The translations under genes and the position numbers were made by a program. Shown here piece by piece: positions 55,684 through 64,000 of a DNA stretch of 64,000 nt. The notes beneath the pieces were generated by a model that was given only the letters and a program-made list of their open reading frames with translations, had not been told where the DNA came from and made no database searches. Origin of the DNA: Pseudomonadota bacterium (lineage in GTDB: Bacteria > Pseudomonadota > Gammaproteobacteria > Burkholderiales > Gallionellaceae). Numbering within the stretch: position 1 is the first letter of the stretch; the number at the start of each line of letters is the position of its first letter. Location of the stretch: the NCBI GenBank assembly GCA_021800795.1, contig JAJYYO010000017.1, forward strand, positions 1 through 64,000. Direction: 5' to 3'.

Positions 55684-56429
55684 CGCATAAACAGCCAGAT
55701 CGTCAGCGCAAAACCCACCAGAACGACAAAACCGCGCAGGATGCTCTCAGGCAGTCGGTATACCAGCCAGTTGCCGGCAAATCCTCCTCCGACTCCGCCC
55801 AGAGCCAGCGCGAATGCGGCGGGCCAATCCACCCGCGCTGAGAAAACAAACAGGAGCGCCGCCGAAGCGTTCATCGCCATCGCCAGGATGTTCTTGGTTG
55901 CGGTAGCCATGCGAACCTCCTGACCTGAGATAATCAGGGTCGCCAGCATCAGAAAGCCTATGCCGCCGCCGAAATAACCGCCGTAAATTCCGATCAGGAA
56001 CTGAACAGTCCCCAGCAACGGAACGGGAAAATCGCCCGCCGCATGGAGAGGTTTCTGGCGAAAACTTCCCCAGGCGAAAACGGAAGTGGCGAATAATACC
56101 AGCCATGGCACCAGACGGGTGAAAAAGCTCACCGGCGTATTGAGCAGCAGCACCGCACCGCAGAGCCCGCCCGCGACACTCAGGGTAAACAGCTTTCCCA
56201 GGCTCATTTGTCCTACGCCACCGGCCAGCCTGCGCCCGGCCAGCGACGAGGTAATCTGGTTGGGAAACAGGGCAATTGTGGAAGTGATATTTGCGGCCAG
56301 CGGATTCAGTCCCGCCGCCAGCATCAGCGTGGGAAATGTAATGAAAGAGCCGCCACCGGCCAGGGTATTCTGGATACCGGCATAAAATCCTGCGAGCGCA
56401 ATCAGCAACAGCATATCAAAATGTGGCAT
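55680..56429 (-). CDS. TSUP/TauE-SafE family membrane permease
   Basis: The 249-residue protein has about eight hydrophobic segments and the TSUP repeats (GFYAGIQNTLAGGGSFITFP near the N-terminus and GGYFGGGIGFLML in the middle). Such permeases export sulfite, sulfoacetate or related anions. Its stop codon TAG lies in the last bases of the adjacent MITE, so the original C-terminus may have been changed slightly. Confidence 0.9.
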   Translation of the reverse strand: MPHFDMLLLIALAGFYAGIQNTLAGGGSFITFPTLMLAAGLNPLAANITSTIALFPNQITSSLAGRRLAGGVGQMSLGKLFTLSVAGGLCGAVLLLNTPVSFFTRLVPWLVLFATSVFAWGSFRQKPLHAAGDFPVPLLGTVQFLIGIYGGYFGGGIGFLMLATLIISGQEVRMATATKNILAMAMNASAALLFVFSARVDWPAAFALALGGVGGGFAGNWLVYRLPESILRGFVVLVGFALTIWLFMR

Positions 56430-56931
56430 GAGCGATGGTAAGCGTTAAAGGTTCTAAAAAATCAGTGCCGCGCCATCATCCGCATGTTGGCACAAGACCG
56501 AACACAGCATTGCATCTGCGCCCCACACTATACCGACAAAATCCGGAATTACTCAGAATTCGCCTGCTACCTTGCGGGTCTTTGCGCAATCATCCTTGTC
56601 CGGCATGGCAGCCTGAGCCCCGACTCCGGCTGTCGCACGAATTCCGGTCAGCATAATTATTCGGCTTGACGCCTTTTTATCAACGCAACGGTTTTTGCGA
56701 GTTACTTTCCTTGGACAGCCGCGCTGAGAAAACCTTTTCGTGGATAACCGATTTTCCCGGCCTATGAATACAAAATATTGGGAGTACAATTCTTACCACG
56801 GATTCCTGACGGCATACAGGATAGGCGCCATGCAATTGACCTGTTGTATCGATTGGTTGTCAAGCGCCCTCTGACTGCGTTTTCGTTACAGAACTGACAT
56901 GCGCGTTGGATAACAACGAATCGAGGGAATT
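56430..56931. other. 502-base intergenic region upstream of the ABC exporter operon
   Basis: Only short frames without family features are found on either strand. The last 130 bases before the operon are AT-balanced and include TTGACC at 56839, so a promoter may lie there. No strong hairpin or dispersed repeat was recognised. Confidence 0.45.
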
Positions 56932-58067
56932 GTGAATGGAATCCTGAAAATCGCATTCAAACTGCTTGTCAACGACAAGGGAAAATTTGCCGCCTTGCTT
57001 GTCGGGATTACTTTTGCCGTTTTCCTGATGATCATGATGACCTCCATGTTCGCCGGCATTCTGGCAAGATCCTCCTCTACCGTGACCAACATAGGCGCGA
57101 AAATGTGGGTTCTCGATCCGGCGGTCAACAACGTCTCCAGCAGCATTCCCATGCCGGATTACGTAGAGGACGCAGTCAGAAGTATAGACGGCGTCAAATA
57201 TGCGGTGCCTCTTTATTCAGGCGGGGCGCAAGTCAAGCTCAAGAGCGGCACTTACCAGGGAGTAACGGTAATCGGCCTGGACGACGCCAGCCTGTTTGGC
57301 CGTCCCGAACTCATCAAGGGGAAAATCGAGGATATTTACGCGGAAAATGGCTTCATCGTTATCGAGGACGCAGAATTCGCAAAACTCGACAGCCCGAAAA
57401 TCGGCGACGAATTTGAACTCAATGACCATCGAGGCGTGGTCGTAGGCCTGGCCAAAGCCAATACTTCCGGGCTGTTCGGCGTTCCCACCCTGTACACGAC
57501 CTACAACAGGGCAATCACCTACATTCCTTCAACCCGCTTCACGACCTCATACATACTGGTTGAACCAAAAAACAAAACGACATTCCTCACATCAAGCAGG
57601 AAGTGCAAAAACTGGGTTATCAGGCACTGACCGATGATGAATTCATAGAAAAAATCTCGAATTTCTACAAGTATCAAACCGGCCTGGGTATCAACGTGAT
57701 GTTGATGACTATCATCAGTTTTATTGTAGGACTTTCCATCTCAGGGCAAACTTTTTATACCTTCATACTGGAAAATATTGAAAAATTTGGCGCCTTGAAA
57801 GCGATAGGCGCAAAGGGGCGCGAACTGGTATCCATGATTCTGTTTCAAGCCGGCTTTACCGCTCTTTTAGGTTATGGATTGGGGGTCGGGCTGGCTTCGT
57901 TAATCATCATGTCGGCCAAACTGAGGCTGCCGGATTATGCGGCCCAGATTACCTACATGAATCTCGGCATCGCTTTTGTGATGGTGCTCGTCATCGCGGG
58001 AATCTCAAGCTATATCGGCATCAGAAAAGTGGTCCACATAGAACCGTTCGATATTTTCAGGGGCTGA
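56932..58067 (+). pseudogene. ABC exporter permease (DevC/FtsX type), frameshifted
   Basis: The two frames together form one DevC-like permease of about 378 residues: an N-terminal helix (LLVGITFAVFLMIMMTSMF), a periplasmic MacB-like domain, and three C-terminal helices ending IEPFDIFRG. Translation starts at GTG 56932 after GAGGGA. The first frame stops at 57630; the second takes over around 57575 in the -1 frame. The shift point is an in-phase A-AAA-AAC heptamer (57571-57577), a classic slippery site. It is a mutation, an assembly error, or a programmed frameshift. Confidence 0.8.
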
Positions 58068-58068
58068 C

Positions 58069-58752
58069 GTGGCAAATCTGGCGATCAAGGTAAACAGCCT
58101 CGCCAAATGGTTCGGCGAGGGAAAAACAAAAACCATCGCGGTGAGGGAGGTGAGTTTTGCAGCCAATTTTGGAGAAATACTCTACATTGTGGGTCCCTCA
58201 GGGAGTGGCAAAACGACGCTGTTGAGCATGATTTCCGGCATACTCAGACCCAATTCCGGACAGGTGCTGGTCGAAGAGAAAAACATCTGGGATATGAGCA
58301 ACGATGATCTCGCCGAATTCAGACTGAACAAGATAGGCTTTGTATTTCAGGACTACCATCTGTTTCCGAGACTGACCACAGTCGAAAATGTAGCGATACC
58401 GCTGATTCTGAAAAAGCGCGACTGGAACGAATCGATAAGCGTTGCAATGGAGTATCTGGAAATCGTAGGCCTCAAGGACAGGGCGCAGTTGCCACCCGTC
58501 AAACTGAGCGGTGGCGAGCAGCAAAGAGTGGCGATTGCCCGTGCGATCGCCAGCCGCCCGGATATTCTGATATTCGATGAGCCGACCGCATCACTCGATG
58601 GCGATACCGGCAGAAAAATCGTCGAATTTGTAAAAGAACATATTCTCAATGAAAAACGCTGCATCATCATCGTCACACATGACAGCAGGATATTCGAGTA
58701 TGCGGATCGCATCATCAACATGGAAGACGGCAGGATAACGGGGGCTGAATGA
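58069..58752 (+). CDS. ABC exporter ATP-binding protein (DevA/LolD/MacB type)
   Basis: The 227-residue ATPase has Walker A GPSGSGKTT (residues 44-52), the Q-loop FQDYHLFPRLT, the signature LSGGEQQRVAIA, and Walker B ILIFDEPTASLD. It starts with GTG immediately after the permease stop. It powers the permease encoded upstream and forms a DevBCA/MacB-like type VII ABC exporter with the HlyD protein encoded next. Confidence 0.93.
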   Translation: MANLAIKVNSLAKWFGEGKTKTIAVREVSFAANFGEILYIVGPSGSGKTTLLSMISGILRPNSGQVLVEEKNIWDMSNDDLAEFRLNKIGFVFQDYHLFPRLTTVENVAIPLILKKRDWNESISVAMEYLEIVGLKDRAQLPPVKLSGGEQQRVAIARAIASRPDILIFDEPTASLDGDTGRKIVEFVKEHILNEKRCIIIVTHDSRIFEYADRIINMEDGRITGAE

Positions 58753-59720
58753 GAAATAAACTTTTGATCACGCTTGCCATCATCGGCATTCTGGCCGGTT
58801 TCGTCAGCGCCTATGTCTACGGGATAAAGAACAAGCCTCAGCCGCCTGCGTTCAATCCCGCCTCGAATCCGTATGCAAAAGGCATTTATGCCAACGGCAT
58901 CATCGAGAGTAGCCAGAGCAGTGGCGAAAACATCAATATTTATCCCGAAGTTGCCGGGGTCGTCAGCAAAATCATGATTCCGGAAGGGCATCATGTGCGT
59001 GTCGGCACGCCGCTGCTCATGATGGACGATTCCTTGCAACGTGCGACGGCCAATCAACAGAAGGCTCAGGCCGATTCCGCGCTTGCTCAGATCGGCGCGG
59101 CCAAGGCCAGCCTCAAAGTTCTGCTGGACACGCTGGATAAACAGAAAAAATCCTACGAACTGGAGCCTAAATCGGTAAGCCGGGATGTGCTCGACACAGC
59201 ACAAAATGCGGTTGAAGTCGCCCGTGCAAATCTGGACGTCGCACAAAAGCAGTATCAGGCCTCCTTGCGTGCTTACCAGACGGCAAACGTGTTGTTATCC
59301 AAATATGTCATCAAGGCGCCGTCTGATGGCACGGCGCTGTCGATCAATACGGCTGTCGGCGGCTATATATCCCCCCAGGGTTCCTATGACAGTTATACCG
59401 GAAGCCTGTCTCCGCCTATCGTGTTGGGAAATTTGCAGGGTTACCTCGGGGTGCGCTGTTATATAGACGAGATACTGATACACAGGCTGCCTGCGGCTGC
59501 CAAAATGCATGCGCACATGTTTGTCCGGGGGACAAACATCGACATTCCGCTGGAATATGTCAGGGAACAGCCTTATGTCACACCAAAAATCGAGCTGTCC
59601 AACCAAAGGACGGAGCGGGTGGATGTGCGGGTTTTGCCGATCATTTTCAGGTTTGCCAAACCACAGAGTATTTCGCTCTATCCGGGTCAGCTGGTGGATG
59701 TTTATATCGGGGAGGAATAG
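58749..59720 (+). CDS. HlyD-family membrane-fusion protein (DevB-like)
   Basis: The 323-residue adaptor has an N-terminal signal anchor (LITLAIIGILAGFVSAYVYG), the lipoyl-like halves (INIYPEVAGVVSKIMIPEGHHVRVGTPLL and VIKAPSDGTALSI), and a helical hairpin between about 95 and 175. It connects the ABC permease to the outer-membrane factor encoded next. It overlaps the ATPase stop by four bases. Confidence 0.92.
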   Translation: MRNKLLITLAIIGILAGFVSAYVYGIKNKPQPPAFNPASNPYAKGIYANGIIESSQSSGENINIYPEVAGVVSKIMIPEGHHVRVGTPLLMMDDSLQRATANQQKAQADSALAQIGAAKASLKVLLDTLDKQKKSYELEPKSVSRDVLDTAQNAVEVARANLDVAQKQYQASLRAYQTANVLLSKYVIKAPSDGTALSINTAVGGYISPQGSYDSYTGSLSPPIVLGNLQGYLGVRCYIDEILIHRLPAAAKMHAHMFVRGTNIDIPLEYVREQPYVTPKIELSNQRTERVDVRVLPIIFRFAKPQSISLYPGQLVDVYIGEE

Positions 59721-61214
59721 GTGCAGCAGAACGTCTTGACAATCCGGCTGTTGCCAATAAAGCGTCCAGGCGCGTTGACGCTGTGCTGGGCGCTCACGGC
59801 TTGTACGCTGGGGCCGGATTTTGCACCACCCGCCCCCCCTGCAAGCGTTCATTATAATCGCGGGCAAGATCCGGCAGAGACGGTTGCCGCAGAGGGGCAA
59901 TCCCAGCGTTTCGAGGCGGGTGTGGCGCCAGTTGCCAACTGGTGGAAGCTGTACCACTCTGCTGAACTCGACGCGGTTGTTGCGACGGGGTTCGCCAATA
60001 ATCCAACGCTGGAAGCAGCACAGGCCAGCCTGCGTCAAAGTTACGATAACCTCCAGGCAGGTTACGGAATTTTTTACCCGCAGGCAAGCGCAGACATCGG
60101 CGCTGCAAGACAGAAATTTTCCCCGGCGCGTTTCGGCAGCCCGGCTCCCGGAAGTATTTTCAATCTGATCACCTTGTCAGCCTCGGTGAGCTACGCACTG
60201 GATGTATTCGGCGGCGAACATCGTGCTATCGAAAATTTGCAGTCCCAGGCGGATGGACAACGCGCCATCCTCCAGGGCACCTATCTTGCCTTGTCCGGAA
60301 ATATCGTCAACACCATAGTTGCGATGGCGGCCTACCGCGATGAAATCATGCACACCGAACAGCTGATCGCGCTGCAAAAAGACGAGATCGCCATTACCGG
60401 AAAACAGGCGAAAGCCGGCATCGTTTCCTACCAGAATGTACTCAGCCTGCGCAGCCAGCTGGCCTCCCTTGAAGCCTCGCTGCCGCCACTGCGGCAAAAA
60501 CTGATTCAATCCGAACACCTGCTGGCCACCCTTGCGGGTCACGCGCCATCGGAATGGCAGCCTCCCGAAGTTGCAATGAACTCGCTCACCCTGCCGGACA
60601 AGCTGCCGCTATCGTTGCCTTCAGCATTAGTCCGCCAGCGCCCGGATATTCTGGCTGCCGAAGCCGGGTTGCACGGCGCCAGCGCAAACATCGGTGTGGC
60701 TAGCGCTGCGCAGTTCCCGAGTTTTACCCTGAATGGCTCATATGGACAGAACAGCACATCCATGAACGGCATTTTTGGCAGCAACAGCAACTTCTGGAAT
60801 ATCGGGCCCAACATTACCGCCCCCCTGTTTGATGGCGGCACCTTGTCCGCAAGAAAGCAGGCTGCGATGGACGCATACCGGCAAAGCCAGGCGTTCTATC
60901 GACAGACCGTGCTCGCCGCCTTTGCTCAGGTGGCGGATACCGTAAGAGCCCTGGAGCATGATGCACAAACACTGCTGGCGACATCCCGGGCCGTGGAAGC
61001 TGCGGAAGAATCATTGCATCTGGCACAGACGAACTACCGGGCCGGAACGGTCAATTACCTGCAAGTACTGGCAGCGGATATTCAGCTCCATCAGACAAAA
61101 ATCGGCGACTTGCAGGCCCAGGCGCAGCGCCTTCAGGATACGACCGCCCTTTTTGTCGCACTGGGCGGAGGGTGGTGGAGCGCTGACCCTGTTGCAGCCG
61201 TTGGCATGAAATGA
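59721..61214 (+). CDS. NodT-type outer-membrane efflux lipoprotein
   Basis: The 497-residue protein belongs to the TolC/NodT group: a lipobox LTAC near residue 28, an early YNRG region, and two OEP coiled-coil repeats (ATGFANNPTLEAAQASLRQSYDNL and the ALVRQRPDILAAEAGLHGASANIGVA pattern). It completes a tripartite ABC exporter with the permease, ATPase and HlyD proteins. It starts with GTG directly at the HlyD stop. Confidence 0.92.
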   Translation: MQQNVLTIRLLPIKRPGALTLCWALTACTLGPDFAPPAPPASVHYNRGQDPAETVAAEGQSQRFEAGVAPVANWWKLYHSAELDAVVATGFANNPTLEAAQASLRQSYDNLQAGYGIFYPQASADIGAARQKFSPARFGSPAPGSIFNLITLSASVSYALDVFGGEHRAIENLQSQADGQRAILQGTYLALSGNIVNTIVAMAAYRDEIMHTEQLIALQKDEIAITGKQAKAGIVSYQNVLSLRSQLASLEASLPPLRQKLIQSEHLLATLAGHAPSEWQPPEVAMNSLTLPDKLPLSLPSALVRQRPDILAAEAGLHGASANIGVASAAQFPSFTLNGSYGQNSTSMNGIFGSNSNFWNIGPNITAPLFDGGTLSARKQAAMDAYRQSQAFYRQTVLAAFAQVADTVRALEHDAQTLLATSRAVEAAEESLHLAQTNYRAGTVNYLQVLAADIQLHQTKIGDLQAQAQRLQDTTALFVALGGGWWSADPVAAVGMK

Positions 61215-61293
61215 TAAAAAAGACTTCAACTCGATTGCCTGTATTATTGTCAGACGATACCGTGGCGCCAATTTGCAAACTTGTGGAGCAACC

Positions 61294-61944
61294 ATGATTA
61301 GCCGACTGTTATTTGTGTTTCTGTCCGTATTGCTGCCCTCAATGAACGCGCTGGCTGATGATGTTGTCAAGCTTCCACCGGATATTCTGGTGAAGCAGAT
61401 GGTTGATGACGTGCTTTCAGCCCTCAAACAACACAGTGAAATTACGCACGACCTGACAAAAATGGATGATCTGGTCGATGCAAGGGTTCTTTCCCACTTT
61501 GATTTCACGCGTCTGACCCAGCTGACGGTCGGCAACAAGTACTGGGCTGGCACCACATCGCAGGAGCAGCAGCAACTGACCGCTGAGTTTCACACCTTTC
61601 TTGAACATGTCTTCTCCGATGTGATTGCACAGTACACCGATCAGACGATTCTTTTTATCCCATCGCAGATGCAGCCGGATGCCGGAGACATCACGATTAA
61701 AACCGTCATCATGGATCCGCGCGACGAGTCGACGCAACTTGATTTCAGGATGGAAAAAACCGATTCGGGCTGGCTGATTTATGATGTGGACATCGACAAC
61801 CTGAGCCTGATCAGGATTTACCATTCGAACTTCAGCAATGAACTGCTGCACGACGGTGTGCCGGGTCTGGTCGGCGTGCTGCACATGAAGAACCAAAAAG
61901 CGGCAGCGGATCGCAATAAAAAAAATCTTACTATTAACAATTAA
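61294..61944 (+). CDS. MlaC/Ttg2D-family periplasmic lipid-binding protein
   Basis: The 216-residue precursor has a signal peptide (MISRLLFVFLSVLLPSMNALA) and the MlaC pattern: PDILVKQMVDDVLSALK, then VDARVLSHFDFTRLTQLTVGNKYW, and IYDVDIDNLSLIRIYHSNFSNEL near the end. MlaC carries phospholipids between the outer membrane and the MlaFEDB complex. No other mla gene is present. It follows the exporter operon by 79 bases, with GGAGC before the ATG, so it may cooperate with that exporter. Confidence 0.88.
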   Translation: MISRLLFVFLSVLLPSMNALADDVVKLPPDILVKQMVDDVLSALKQHSEITHDLTKMDDLVDARVLSHFDFTRLTQLTVGNKYWAGTTSQEQQQLTAEFHTFLEHVFSDVIAQYTDQTILFIPSQMQPDAGDITIKTVIMDPRDESTQLDFRMEKTDSGWLIYDVDIDNLSLIRIYHSNFSNELLHDGVPGLVGVLHMKNQKAAADRNKKNLTINN

Positions 61945-62153
61945 TCCGCACTATTCGTTTTAATACATCCGCCATGACGCTTGCGCGGCCAGCATCTTCC
62001 GTTGCAGTTCGGGTACCCGTTTATCGAAAGCAATCCTGAATCCGACCGTTGATCGCTCGTCATATACGTTATCCGGCTGACATTTCGCGTTAAATGACTC
62101 GCGCAGTCGGCCGAAAGTGGTAACATTTGAGCGTTCAACAACGCCCCAACACT

Positions 62154-64000
62154 GTGTCGCCTCACTTCCGTTCCCTCAAACTCCTGTTTCTCCTGTTAAT
62201 GCTGGCTGGTGCGGCAGGCTGGATCGTCGCCGCTGAATTGCACTCATCGCGCTTCCAGGCGAAATATTTTTCCAATATTGCAGGTAAACTCAAATATGAA
62301 CTGGCAAACGGCATCAGCCCTTCGATACGTTTCCCGAAATTCGGCCCCTACGACGAGCGGCTGGGTTACACCAGAATTCCTGAATACACCAGGCTGTTGA
62401 TCGAACGCGATTTTATCGTATCCAGACAGGCTCGCATGTCGCCCGCATTGCTTAATTTACAGTTACCGCCGATTTATCAGGAGAAAGATCAGGCCGGACT
62501 GAATCTGCTGGACAGCAATCAGCAGTCGCTCTACTCCGCCCGTTCGCCGCAACACGTGTATGCAAATTTTAACGCGATCCCTAAACTGCTGACTGCAACA
62601 CTGCTGTTTGTTGAAGACAGGGAGTTGCTAGACGCCCGTTATCCTGAGCGCAATCCTGCCGTCAACTGGAGCCGGCTTGAGCGGGCTGTATTCGACCAGG
62701 CCATACACGCATTTATTCCGTCTCACGACACCCCCGGCGCCAGCACCTTAGTGACGCAGATAGAGAAATACCGCCATTCCCCGGAAGGGCGCACCACGTC
62801 CGCCAGAGAAAAGCTTTTGCAAATGGAGTCGGCATCGATCCGCGCATACCTGCATGGCGAAAACAATATGGCCAGCCGGCGTCAGGCCGTGGTGACCTAT
62901 CTCAACACCGTTCCCCTGTCCGCCAAGGCGGGTTATGGCGAAATCAACGGTTTTGGCGATGGCATGTGGACGTGGTATGGCCGCGACTTCTCCGAGGTCA
63001 ACGAGTTACTCAACAACAAGGCCGACGCAGGAGCGCGTTTCGCCGAAACCTACAAGCAGGCACTGTCCCTGATCATCGCCCAGCGTCGCCCCTCTTACTA
63101 TTTGCGGGAAGGTGCGCCGGTCTTATTGAAAATGACCAACAGCCACCTGCGTCTGTTGGGTGCAGCGGGTATTATTTCTCCCGGCTTGCTGCATGCGGCG
63201 TTGCCGCTCCCGCTGCGCCTGAAACCGGGGCCGATCACGGCGCCAGCGACATCCTTTGTGTCGCGCAAGGCAGCCAATTTACTGCGCACCGACCTCTCGG
63301 CATTGCTGCACACACCCAATATGTACGATCTGGACCGGCTTGATCTGACCGTACAGACTACGCTCGATGGCGACGCACAGCGTGCAGTCGCGAACATGCT
63401 GCACAAGGTGAGCGATCCGGTTGGCGCCAGATCCGCCGGCTTATACGGCCACAACATGCTGAGCCAGAATAACGATCTGAGCCGCCTGTCTTTCAGCTTC
63501 ACCTTATTCGAGCGGGGCGAGCATGCCAATTTGTTGCGCGTGCAGACCGACAGCCTGGATCAGCCTTTCGATATTAACAGCGGCGCGCGGCTGAACCTGG
63601 GATCGACAGCCAAGCTGCGCACCCTGATAACCTATCTGGAAATTATCACCCGACTGCATCGGCTATATGCGACAAGCAGCCCGCAAGATCTGGACAAGAT
63701 TCAGGTGAACAGTCAGGACGTGCTGAGCCGCTGGGCTTTGGCGTATTTTGCAGCGCACCCCCGTCAAAGCCTGCCTGATACGCTGCAAGCCGCCATGATG
63801 CGGACTTATTCGGGAAATCCGTCGGAGGTATTTTTTACCGGCGGCGGTCTGCAAAAATTTGAGAACTTCGAGCCAGCAGAAAACAGCCGGATTCTGACTG
63901 TGCGCGAAGCTTTTCAGCATTCGGTCAATCTGGTTTTCGTACGCCTGATGCGTGATGTGGTGCGCTATTATGAGCACCAGACGCCGAGCGCAAACATACA
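62154..64000 (+). CDS. Class A penicillin-binding protein, 3' end outside the window
   Basis: At least 615 residues are encoded. After an N-terminal helix (LKLLFLLLMLAGAAGWIVA) comes a GT51 transglycosylase with E154-D155 (FVEDREL), GASTLVTQIEKY at 195-206 and a YLN motif. Then comes a transpeptidase domain with S484-T-A-K487 (GSTAK) and S590-V-N592. The GT51 motifs are divergent from PBP1a, so it belongs to a subgroup of its own. The start codon is uncertain: GTG 62154 is used, TTG 62127 is an alternative. It runs off the end of the window without a stop. Confidence 0.88.
   Translation, partial: MSPHFRSLKLLFLLLMLAGAAGWIVAAELHSSRFQAKYFSNIAGKLKYELANGISPSIRFPKFGPYDERLGYTRIPEYTRLLIERDFIVSRQARMSPALLNLQLPPIYQEKDQAGLNLLDSNQQSLYSARSPQHVYANFNAIPKLLTATLLFVEDRELLDARYPERNPAVNWSRLERAVFDQAIHAFIPSHDTPGASTLVTQIEKYRHSPEGRTTSAREKLLQMESASIRAYLHGENNMASRRQAVVTYLNTVPLSAKAGYGEINGFGDGMWTWYGRDFSEVNELLNNKADAGARFAETYKQALSLIIAQRRPSYYLREGAPVLLKMTNSHLRLLGAAGIISPGLLHAALPLPLRLKPGPITAPATSFVSRKAANLLRTDLSALLHTPNMYDLDRLDLTVQTTLDGDAQRAVANMLHKVSDPVGARSAGLYGHNMLSQNNDLSRLSFSFTLFERGEHANLLRVQTDSLDQPFDINSGARLNLGSTAKLRTLITYLEIITRLHRLYATSSPQDLDKIQVNSQDVLSRWALAYFAAHPRQSLPDTLQAAMMRTYSGNPSEVFFTGGGLQKFENFEPAENSRILTVREAFQHSVNLVFVRLMRDVVRYYEHQTPSANI

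Overview
The window looks like chromosome from a betaproteobacterium of the Nitrosomonadales, probably near Gallionellaceae or Nitrosomonadaceae. The evidence is the style of the housekeeping proteins (TsaD, ArgGFD, MurJ, SecB, PPNP, YajQ) and an ncgABC-nirK copper/cytochrome cluster arranged as in Nitrosomonas. The coding strand switches often and intergenic regions are full of short palindromic repeats. No rRNA, tRNA or CRISPR array was seen.

Layout. 0-10.5 kb: a hypothetical gene with folB, plsY, a MoxR ATPase / VWA protein / DsrS-like trio, tsaD, a membrane methyltransferase, a YajL-like DJ-1 protein, yajQ, ppnP and a macro-domain protein. 10.5-18.5 kb: argG, argF, argD, rpsT, murJ, a Crp-type regulator gene broken by a 10-C tract, and trmL. 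18.7-28.8 kb is a copper and nitrogen-oxide block: cusBA, a ParE/RelE toxin-antitoxin pair, cusF, nirK, two c-type cytochromes, a two-domain multicopper oxidase, and ompW with a perfect FNR box. 29-36 kb: two hypothetical genes and a tripartite RND efflux operon. 36.5-46 kb: gpsA, an SH3 protein, secB, grxC, a rhodanese, a Wzy/PglL-type glycan polymerase or ligase, a DUF2892 protein, a BigR/SqrR-like ArsR regulator, gpmI, envC, ctpA and a ThiF/MoeB-like E1 enzyme. 47-49.2 kb is a decayed accessory island: dead Phd-like antitoxin and VapC genes, a palindromic repeat, a DUF1640 gene, an internally deleted IS3 element and a LuxR fragment. 49.2-51.5 kb: hemN and fnr, divergent around an FNR-like box. 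51.5-64 kb: a TPR/ATP-grasp protein, an MFS carrier, a TSUP permease next to a MITE, a DevBCA-like ABC exporter (permease frameshifted at a slippery heptamer) with its own outer membrane factor, an MlaC-like protein, and a class A penicillin-binding protein cut by the window end.

The functions converge on micro-oxic or denitrifying life with copper stress. FNR probably controls hemN and ompW. The nirK cluster may be under NO control. CusBA and CusF handle copper in the compartment where NirK and the multicopper oxidase are metallated. A thiol-type ArsR repressor sits with rhodanese and DUF2892 genes that together resemble a split YgaP.

The most striking feature is how short repeats have entered genes. 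One copy of a dispersed palindromic family lies in frame inside tsaD. Another lies in frame inside the signal peptide of the NirK-cluster cytochrome. A MITE end supplies the TSUP stop codon. Homopolymer or short-repeat tracts sit at the 5' ends of a Crp-family gene and envC.
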